Below the pieces are notes generated by a model that was given only the letters and a program-made list of their open reading frames with translations, was not told the origin of the DNA and did not search any database. A program made the position numbers and the translations under genes. Positions 56,110 to 64,000 of a stretch of DNA of 64,000 nucleotides are shown piece by piece. This stretch comes from Lepraria neglecta (Eukaryota; Ascomycota; Lecanoromycetes; Lecanorales; Stereocaulaceae), in NCBI GenBank assembly GCA_033220425.1, contig CM065648.1, forward strand, positions 1,302,001 to 1,366,000, written 5' to 3'. The stretch's first letter is position 1. Every line of letters begins with the position of its first letter.

Positions 56110-57080
56110 ATGGCCTTCGAAAAGGCTCTCCAATTTACCCTTCTACTCAGCTTCTGTACCTCAATCATCTCAGCCGTCGTTCCTTCACCAACAATCAAAT
56201 TCCCGAGCCTAGCAACCTCCAACTCAATACAAAACAACTCAACAGTGCTCAACGAAACGGTCCATTCATCCTTAAAGTAAATCCAGCTCTCCCAGTCTCC
56301 TTCCAAACAGCACACAACCCCTGACCATCTTCCAGCCCCCTACCCCAGACCCAGATTGGCTGTTTCCATACCCATACAGCACACATATCTCCGTCGGAAT
56401 CTCCCACTACACCAGAGGAACATCGACCCCCCAACGTGCTCAAATGCATCTTAACCGCTACCAACGATGTACTGGTTTAGTACGTTGGTGGGCGCGACGC
56501 GCCTATTGGGAGATCCCAGCTCATTTATCACTCTGGGACCGTATCGCTCAGTTTCAGTCCGAATAGTGAAATGACGTGGAGTACGTGGGGGTTGGCGTTG
56601 ACGGCTATGGCGGGGTTTGTTAATGGGAATGAACTCGGGGGGTTTGGTTTTAGGGTTTTTGTTTTGCAGGATTTGGTTGGTAGTGGGGCTTTGAGGGGAT
56701 GAGATCGCTGTAAATGAGGCAAATCCGTGATGTTGTCGAGGGGACTGATGTTGGTGATGGTAAGTTCTACTTTGTTGTTGTGGGAGATGTTGCTAACTGC
56801 GGTGCTGGTAAAGAGGCATTGAGAGCGTTTAAGGCTTATGATGTTATGATTGTTAAGATTATAACGGTGATGCTGCTGTTGTTGGCTCTTTTGGGGGCTG
56901 TAGTTGGTGGGGTACTGCTTAAACGGAGATATTGGGGAAGGAGAAAGGGTGGGTGGTTGAGAGGGATTGGATTGGCGAGGCTGAGGCTGGTGGGGATGAC
57001 GAGGATGGGGAAGATGAGAAGGCGGTATTGCTGTTTAATGAGAAGGGGTGGTAGTGACGGAAGGGTAGGCTGTGGGTAAC
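56110..57080 (+). pseudogene. Decayed gene for a secreted or membrane protein
   Basis: Starts with a signal peptide (MAFEKALQFTLLLSFCTSII, then SAVVPSPTIKF) and a sequon-rich stretch. Beyond 56280 several frames each carry pieces: DPDWLFPYPYSTHISVGIS, then in another frame YVGGRDAPIGRSQLIYHSG and MTWSTWGLALTAMAGFVNGN, interrupted by a TAG near 56477 and a TGA near 56699, and finally a membrane helix (VIMLLLLALLGAVV-like, near 56870-56920) with basic residues after it. The order signal peptide, ectodomain, membrane helix is kept but the frame is not. A GTAAAT donor at 56277 may be a real intron. Confidence 0.55.
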
Positions 57081-57540
57081 TGTAGTGCCGTTGGACTCGT
57101 CGAAATCAACATTTTTACCAAGTTCCGAGTTGACGGGGGCGGTTTCTGTCAAAGTCGGCCCTTCGTCTTGTTCAAATAAGAAAAGTTAAGTATCAATATC
57201 GCAACAATTTCAAGGTCAATCCTTTTTTCCGTCTTTAAATTTAAGCTTCCGTGTTGTTGATCCATCATGTTTGGCGGGTAACAGACCAATCTTCTGGACA
57301 GAGCTGTGCTCCGCAGAGGATCGAAGGTGGGTTAATACAGCTCAGCGGGACGCTCATGTAAAGCTGACACCTCGTGTTTTGAGCAGGAATATTGACGGGA
57401 AAGCTGCCTGATGAGCACAAAATGGCAATTTTTGGGAGAACGGGAGCTGTGAAAGCCGATTATTCTGCGTCAACTCGCGCTCTTTCTGTCGACTGCAATA
57501 AGACGCTTCTTCCAGAAACGACCAATCGTTGACTCTACCA
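57081..57540. other. No gene seen
   Basis: About 460 bp between two pseudogenes; no coding or repeat signal. Confidence 0.4.
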
Positions 57541-58241
57541 TCATACAGAGTGGTCTCTAAACATCTCCAAACTACTAAATCCTGTCGAACTCCCTGCAGT
57601 ACCAACATCAAACCTCATCTCCCTGAGGGTCGTGAAGCCTGTCTTGGTCCAGTATCCCTCATTAATCTCCTTGATAGTCCTAACTTTAAGCCTCACCATA
57701 CTCGCTCCCCCAACCTTCACAACCTCGACAATCTCCTCGGTAGCTTTCACAAGCAATTGCGAAGCCAGTCCATGTAGTTGAAATCTGGGGTCAACAGCAA
57801 CCGCCACGATTTCGAACCTTGGCACATCATCCAGTATCTTGCCCTTTTGAGGGAAATCTGTCACAGTAAAGCCGCCGTCTATCCTGGCAGCTAGTTTCCA
57901 GACATCGCTCCATGATTTGTATCCCGTTGTTGCAATTGGCTCAGGATCTTCTTGCTCTTCGGTTGTGGCAAGGGTGACGAAGGTGATGCCGTCTGCTCCC
58001 ATGTCGTCTACGAGATCTGCGGGGGCTCCGTAGTGCTTATGTTCGGCTGCTTCGTAGAGGCCGGGTGTTTGAGACCTGCTAGGGTGAAGGCGGTGTTTAT
58101 CATGTCTGAAAGTTGCGGTAGTTTGGGGTAGTGGGCCAATTCGGTGGATGTCAGCCTTATGGTGTGGAATGTGTGTTTTGCGGTCTCGACGGGCGAATTG
58201 TTCTAGATAAGAGTGGTCGATTTGGGTTGGGTTGCTTCCAT
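57541..58241 (-). pseudogene. GNAT-family acetyltransferase pseudogene
   Basis: The GNAT acetyl-CoA-binding motif is clear in the C-terminal half: FEIVAVAVDPRFQLHGLASQ, LLVKATEEIVEVV, MVRLKVRTIKEINEGYWTK and GFTTLREMRFDV. The N-terminal half lies in a different frame: ATG at 58241 (MEATQPKSTTLI), an in-frame TAG at 58205-58203, then HTFHTIRLTSTELAHYPKLP and MINTAFTLAGLKHP. Loss of one C in a CCCC run near 58065 would restore LKHPGLYEAAEHKHYG. Two independent lesions make a functional protein unlikely unless translation starts at the internal MGADGITFV (153 aa), which lacks the first strand of the fold. Confidence 0.75.
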
Positions 58242-58499
58242 TTCGTCGTTAGGGCGTGAAGCCGCTGTTGGAATTTGTTGGGGCTTGTGGGTATGTGACA
58301 GTCGAAGTGGTGAGGGCAGAGGGATCGATGAAGGTTGTTCGAAGACAACGCGCAATAGATACAAAACTGGAATCAAATAATATATTAGTAGGAAGCTTAC
58401 TAATATCACTGTGACTGGTTGCCTAAAGTAGAACTTGATTTCTGTTTGCCAAGCCGCGGCACGATTTGGAATCCGCTTTGGACATTTTGTAGAGCCGAT

Positions 58500-58722
58500 A
58501 AGATGAATGGCCGAGGTAAATGGTCAACAAAATGAACGGTTAGTAGAATGAATGGTCAAGATGAATGGTATGGGCGAATAGTTATTTAGGGTGAATGACG
58601 AAAAAGGTGAATTGTCAAAGTGAATATGTGGGTGAATAGTTAAGGTGGATGGCCAATAAAATGAATGGTTAAGATGAATGATCAAAATGAATAGCGTGGG
58701 TGAATAATCAGGGTGAATAGAG
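58500..58722. repeat. Degenerate short tandem repeat, GAATGGTCAA-like
   Basis: About fifteen imperfect copies of a 13-16 nt unit related to AAGATGAATGGTCAA, with variants GGGTGAATAGT and AAAATGAATGG. Copies differ at several sites, so the array is old. No open frame spans it. Confidence 0.8.
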
Positions 58723-58802
58723 GTGTATTTGTAGGGTTGCGAGTAGACCGTCAGAAGTAAGCCGGAAGACTGAAAATTGGGAGGCCTTTAGTATTGGCAT
58801 CT

Positions 58803-60182
58803 TTAAAGCTTTGCTCGAACCGTCAGTGCTTCCTCAACAAGCTTTACCACGGCTTGCGAGCACCCGTAAGAAGATTGATATCCATATCCTCCGTGGCCGT
58901 AGTTATGAACAACCCAAACATCGTTGATCTTCTCTTTCTCGACTCGAGTACCGCCAATTCGTACAGGTCGCAGACCGACTCCATGCCTAATGATACTAAG
59001 ATGCTCAATACCTTTGCCGTTTGTCAAGGAAGGGCATATGCCTATGGCTCTCTTCATGATCCTCACGGCAAGGTTTGGGTCAGGCTGGGAGTCCCAATTG
59101 CCTTTCTGATAGCAACCTCCAAGGAGGGTACCTCCTCCTAGATCGATGGGTTAGAAGATTGAATGCTGACGAGATCCCGCTGTGGCTTACCAGCGGCCCG
59201 CCCCATCGTGTAGCAGACTTCTTCATCACCATCATCGGTTCCTGACGTGCCGTACATCAAGCCATCGCCTTCGTTCCCGACTAATACAGTCTGCCCACGA
59301 GCAGGAACCATATTCTTATCTTCGACCCCACCGAGTTTGCCGGCTGACAAACCAGTGCAGTTCAAAACCAAATCTGCTTTCTTGCCTGAATGATGAGCAT
59401 TGGATGCCTCGGATATATGATTGAAGATAGCACGCTTAAATATGACGCCAGCTTCAAGGCAGCGAGATGTCAACCAAGGTAGATAAAGTGCTGTGTTGAT
59501 GCAGACAGATGTGAAAGTATTGCCGTTATCATATCCAGGAGGTAAATGATTCTTGGGCACCTTCTTGAACTAGCATTGTATGAGCGAAATCACTCGCGTA
59601 CATGAGTGATGAAGCCCTCACATTTGATACGATTTTCTGATACCACGGATCGGACACGGTCGATGCTGCTAACGCAGAGGCGTTGCCGCCCTCAAGATCT
59701 TTGGTACGATTGAACAGGGCGGCATCTGAAGCAATTCAGTGTCTGATTGGCCAAAGCCAGGCGGTCAAATTCACTAACCTTGAAAATGGATGCCAGCTTC
59801 TGGATGGAGTCTGGCCAACCTCTCTAGCTCTATCCATGTGTATGATTCCCATTCTGCGAGATCGGTTCCTTCAACAGAAACCCTAAGGCATTGTCAGGGT
59901 TGACGGTCATTCAAGTGATAGAAGACTAATTCTTATGGAGTCAATTTGAGTCACTGACGGCAAATAGTTTGCACCTGCCCAAGGTGACGCATATTCTATA
60001 TCATAGTCACCTGGCATATGTTTCGCAGCCACTGTGATCTTATAGTTCGCATTTCTCGAGAGCAACAAAGCGGTGGTAAGACCGGAAACACCTGCACTAT
60101 GATGGCAGAAAGAGTCAGCGGCATAGCGGAGCCTTTGTAATCTGGCTGCTCACCCGACTACAACGATCCGTGTTTCTGCCAT
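58803..60182 (-). CDS. D-amino-acid oxidase, peroxisomal
   Basis: Six exons (60182-60154, 60096-59959, 59882-59779, 59725-59622, 59569-59191, 59137-58803) give 362 aa, the usual length. FAD-binding motif IVVVGAGVSGLTTAL at the N-terminus, then EYASPWAGANYLP, WESYTWIELERLARLHPEAG, ADLVLNCTGLSAGKLGG, MVPARGQTVLV, and near the C-terminus GVGLRPVRIGGTR and VVHNYGHGGYGYQSSYGC. The protein ends AKL, a peroxisomal targeting signal. It oxidises D-amino acids to keto acids, ammonia and H2O2, the last handled by peroxisomal catalase. All splice junctions are consensus and the sum is 363 codons. Confidence 0.95.
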
Positions 60183-60871
60183 GACCGAATCAGGCTATTT
60201 GATGTTGGGTATTAATGAGATTACCCAGACACCCCGGATACAATAGGAATGACTCAATCGCCAAGAAAAGTGAACCACAATGTGAACCGTGGCTGATGAC
60301 AATAGGTCAAGGCAAAGGGAGGGGTCTGGAACAGTTTGCCTGCACGGTTTGCGAATATTTCACTTTGCAGTTGATTCGATGAGAAGTCACCAGATTTTCA
60401 AATCTTTCTCAAAGCACCTGATAATAATCAGGAAACAATACAAGGAAGAATAGCTGCCCTCGTGCGGCATGTGAGGCGGAGGTCTAAGGTTCAGCCCTAC
60501 ATACCAGGGGATAAAGTGTTAGCGAGTACCCCTAAAATCCGACCTCATCATCATGCTGTGGTGATGCCCTCAGTGCCCTTTCACATGCTGCCTCAGTGAA
60601 TGAACTGGGGTGAAACACCAGGCCCCTTCCTTCACAAGGGAAAAGACTCATCCCAATCAGGACATACACCAACCTCCCCTATTTCTGAATTTTTTTTGCG
60701 AATTAATTCTGCCAACTCATTCGTTCATGCAGCCTAGCCTTCCTAAGTACCTACAATCATACCACGTACATTGCTCACACGCCTCACTGAAACATCTCGA
60801 ATATACACCCTACTACTCCAAAACTTTGATAATCCTCTCTGCACCTACATCGCTTGCTTGGTACGCCCATC
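60183..60871. other. Divergent intergenic region
   Basis: About 690 bp between the starts of the oxidase (minus) and the OTU gene (plus). The OTU side has a long C/T-rich leader. Confidence 0.45.
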
Positions 60872-62408
60872 ATGGCACCCAAAAACGAAATCCCACAGCT
60901 CAAGGCCCGGGGCGTGTACGCTGCTGACACCGCTGGAAATGGTATGAACATGCCCCCACTGCTACACCTTCCCACACAACCTTTTGGTATACTCTATTCT
61001 AACACTGCGCTACAGGAGACTGTCTCTTTCACGCCCTCTCCGACCAATTGTTTGGAGACCAATCCCATCATCTTGAATTGCGTGTTGCTACTGTCGACTA
61101 CATGCGTTCGAGGCCCGACTACTACAAGAACTTCATCGTGGTCCACCCCGGAGGTGGTACTCGTCGCAATCCGAAACGCAAGAATGCGGGAGCATTGAGT
61201 GCTGTGGACACGGCTGGACCCAGTGCCGCCGATATCGAGGCCTCCTTCCAACGATACTTGAACACAATGGCTCAGAAGGGTACATATGGAGACAACATGG
61301 AGATTGGAGCTTTTGCATCTAGATTCCTTATTCATGTGATTATCTATGAGGAGGAATACAGACAGGAGCAGCACCACTTGCCGGCGAAGGGTGTAGGTAA
61401 GGCGACCAGAAAGGCGTACATCGTCCGCCACGTGAGTGCAGCTGTCTTGGGAGAAAGTGATCCAGCTAACAGAGTCAATAGCCATACGAGCATTACTCCT
61501 CTATCCGAAACATCGCAGGTCCTCACACAGGCCTACCCAACGTCCATATGAACGACGAAATCTCCCCAGAAGCTGAAGCCACCATGAAGGCAGAGCTAGC
61601 CAACATTCCAGCCGTGCAGCCGTGGAAGATTGAGACAGTCCTTCGGTCGCTTCCTTACATCACTGATCGGGCCATCGTTGAGCAAGCCCTCGAAGAAGCA
61701 AACGGTGACGTCAATGAGGCAGTATCCAACCTACTACCAGCATCATCCCAGAGCAGCAACAAAACTAGCGGCACAAGCTCCAGCATCGAGCGTGACCCAG
61801 ATAGCGATTATGAAATGGAACAGAAGCCCAAGAAGAAGCAAAATCGTCGCCAGAGCCGACCACAGCCACTCTCAAACCACAATCTCACCGTTCGCACGAA
61901 GGACGCCAACTTGTTCTCCCCTGATCCGAATCAATTATCCGCAGCGCTCAGCAAGCTCAAAGACGATAAGGACTTCGATCCAGACGAGACTGAAGAAGAG
62001 AACTGGCAGGACGAAACAATTTACAAAGATACCGAATCCACATCTGTCTCCACTTCGGCATCCGACTTTTCGACAGCCAGCAAAGGCGAGTCCGGCCCCA
62101 TACGCTTGAAGCTCTCTCAACCCAAGAAGCAAATTGCCAAGGCCCGACCCGTGTCCACCACTTCCAGCGAGCAGTCTAACATTGGTGACTATGATGCCGA
62201 CGCGGAGAAAGCTTATCGGTCCCGCCCCATTGCTAAGCCAAGGAGACGTCTGATCAAGGGCTACGAGCGTGAGCGTGAGCGAGAGCGACTCGCAGCTGAG
62301 AACGCCGCTCGCCTTGCTAGCACAAAACCGACCGTTGTTTTGCACGCTGCTAGTAAGAAGCAAAATCAGCGAGTCATCGACATGGGCATCAAAGTGCTCC
62401 ACATCTGA
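60872..62408 (+). CDS. OTU-domain deubiquitinase with UBA-like region
   Basis: Exons 60872-60941, 61016-61431 and 61482-62408 give 470 aa. The OTU catalytic Asp-Cys motif is split by intron 1: GNGDCLFHALSDQLFG; the catalytic His is in PYEHYSSIRN at the start of exon 3. Between lie LRVATVDYMRSRPDYY and AFASRFLIHVIIYEEE. A UBA-like helical segment follows (VLRSLPYITDRAIVEQALEE, NGDVNEAVSNLLP), then a disordered acidic and basic tail with an ERERERE run. Layout matches OTUD3-type cysteine proteases that trim ubiquitin chains. Confidence 0.93.
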
Positions 62409-63575
62409 GTGTTTCACCCACAACACCCCACACAACGTATACCACACCTCTATCACACCCTACCACATTCAGTAATCTCAGACTTCGAAATCTTTACTAC
62501 ATTCTTCCGATAAAATCGACGTTCACATATATGTCAAAGGGGCATAGCGACCGGAGTCTATAAGCGAGGAGTTCTACCGGAATCATTGGCAGCATTACCA
62601 AGGTGTTGTTTCTTTTTTTTTCTTTTTTCGTGACAGCATCATCAAGCGGGGAAGTCAGAGGGATTGCATACGGCAGACTTTGCTGGTCTAGGAAGTGCTC
62701 CAATTCCAGCAACGACCGAAATTAGCGAAGGCGTCTTGAGTTAGGATTAGGGAAGTCCTCGTCGTTGGAAATTGAGATGGATTAGGCACAAATCAAGTAG
62801 ACTTCCATCAGAGATCGATGGAACCATGTAAATAGGTTCACTACGAGTCTACAAAGTAGACAGTCTAGACAGTTGTTCTCGACAACAATATAATTACTCT
62901 TTTTTAAGATAAAAGTGCCTCTTCATTGACTTCAGCTGATGCTCTAGGCGGTCCAAGCATTCTGTGCATGATGGAAATTGTATCTATTCCGGGAACTGCC
63001 AATGGATAGGCATGAAGTCACCCACGGAATTTGAGCCACAGAAGGAAGAGGGATCATCCGACGTAGGGCGCCCGAGGATGATCGTTCCTGGATCACTGAT
63101 TGGGCACGCAGGCACGAGACAATCAGGTACCCCAGATTTCAACGAGGGTGTGCGACCAATCACCTGTCGTATGCAAGCAGTCAGGAACCCTATGGCTATA
63201 TAATGTCACAGATGCTCGGAGATGCGACTGTTCCAACTTTTCTTTTTTCTTGGAACAGCAATTGACGCGCTGGATATGAGCCGTGCCAGCAAGCGGAGAT
63301 GAAGGCTGTCCTGCGTCTCGACCCTTGTCATAGGCCTGCAAATTGTGGCGCTATGCTAAATCAAGCCACGAAGTTGTCAATCATGACCCCAGGGCGTTGT
63401 TTCCAAGTCCACAACTTAAACACCGCCTTGTGTCATCAGACCCAAGCCCAAGCGCACTACCACATTCTCCGCAATGACATCCCATCTTTTTTGACTCTCT
63501 CTCTCAAACTACCCATTCGAACTGTCGCTCCTTATACATTTGCAATTATCCGCTACGCTCACAATCATTGCTAAG
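62409..63575. other. Intergenic region
   Basis: About 1.2 kb with the OTU 3' region, a T/C tract near 62600-62630, and the promoter of the next plus-strand gene. Only short frames. Confidence 0.45.
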
Positions 63576-63836
63576 GTAAGCCGCTTAGCCCAACCAATAC
63601 ACGCCAGCCGGTCGCACTCTTCCCGATTCTGACAAATACTTTCAGCCAATTGACACAAAAGGCCCATTCTGAATTACGCGCATGGAATGCCATCATTCGG
63701 TCCCTCCGCCACTATCAGGGCGACTTGATTCGCCAGATACCCACAGAACTCTCTCAAGCTGTCGACCCTCCTATGCTGGCGTCGCAAAAGGCGGCGGTCG
63801 GGAGGAGAGGAGCTGCTAAAGGGGCCTGACGACGAA
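63576..63836 (+). promoter_or_regulatory. Probable 5' leader with intron and uORF
   Basis: A GTAAGC donor at 63576 and a CTGAC branch with TTTCAG acceptor at 63645 outline a 70-nt leader intron. After it, ATG at 63682 opens a 45-codon reading frame ending at TAA 63817-63819, 17 bp before the main ATG, a layout known to damp translation. A second frame here (ELRAWNAIIRSLRHYQGDL) also looks protein-like, so part of this may instead be coding. Confidence 0.4.
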
Positions 63837-64000
63837 ATGGCGATTTGGCCTTTTGGCCGCAAATCCAAGAAGACCAAAAAATCCGAGGAGCAAGCCATGG
63901 CCGCTTCGGGAGCTACACAGCCAGACACTACAAGGAGGGAGCCCGTACGCGGAGAGAGCGATCGAAGCGCTCCAACACTCGGGAGGAAGCCAAGCCACAA
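63837..64000 (+). CDS. N-terminal part of a fungal basic protein, cut by window edge
   Basis: Starts MAIWPFGRKSKKTKKSEEQA and continues 54 codons to the edge without a stop. The beginning (aromatic patch plus Lys/Arg cluster) and the Ser/Arg/Pro-rich continuation suggest a disordered protein with a basic N-terminus, a type common in filamentous ascomycetes. Function unknown. Confidence 0.5.
   Translation, partial: MAIWPFGRKSKKTKKSEEQAMAASGATQPDTTRREPVRGESDRSAPTLGRKPSH

Noticed and set aside
1-64000. Secondary-metabolite cluster around SRE or the D-amino-acid oxidase
   Set aside because: No NRPS, PKS, terpene cyclase or siderophore biosynthesis gene is present; neighbours are unrelated housekeeping genes.

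Overview
This is a stretch of nuclear genome from a filamentous ascomycete (Pezizomycotina; the gene content and the family of small fungus-only proteins make me think of Dothideomycetes, but that class-level guess is inference). Genes are compact, carry GT-AG introns of about 50-90 nt with recognisable CTNAN branch sites, lie on both strands, and are separated by 0.3-1.5 kb. No tRNA, rRNA or CRISPR array was found.

The window alternates between conserved, intact housekeeping loci and accessory blocks full of broken genes. Conserved loci: a Gln-rich CCHC zinc-knuckle protein (2.5-4.8 kb), the PP2A-like phosphatase Ppg1 (5.5-6.6), RhoGDI (6.8-7.8), a tail-anchored APSES/KilA-N protein of Bqt4 type (8.4-9.8), a 3-hydroxyisobutyrate dehydrogenase (10.5-11.9), AP-3 beta (17.2-19.7), an APC-superfamily permease (24.0-25.6), F-box proteins (29.7-31.2, 46.0-46.4, 46.7-48.0), a HAD phosphatase (48.3-49.4), mitochondrial uS12 (49.7-50.4), the two-finger GATA siderophore repressor SRE (50.5-52.5), Tvp15 (53.5-54.2), a peroxisomal D-amino-acid oxidase (58.8-60.2) and an OTU deubiquitinase (60.9-62.4). 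Exon structures were built by hand; for the multi-exon genes the summed exon lengths are divisible by three.

Accessory blocks: (i) a four-copy tandem BTB/POZ cluster (12.6-17.0 kb), of which one copy is clearly intact; (ii) three same-strand paralogues of an unrecognised small protein family sharing an intron after a conserved Trp (26.2-29.2); (iii) a 1.18-kb palindromic, TA-flanked non-coding mobile element (31.4-32.6); (iv) an aquaporin pseudogene beside a truncated, frame-shifted APH-type kinase (33.2-35.4); (v) a segmental duplication of a small secreted protein gene, one copy intact and one decayed (36.7-38.5); (vi) small Cys-Gly-His proteins (36.1, 43.7, 45.0); and (vii) further broken genes (39.3-40.5, 55, 56-57, 57.5-58.2 kb).

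The conserved genes do not form one pathway. The most notable signals are the unrecognised three-copy family, the decaying BTB cluster, the composite inverted-repeat element, and the concentration of one-base indels and nonsense codons in accessory genes while the housekeeping genes beside them are clean.
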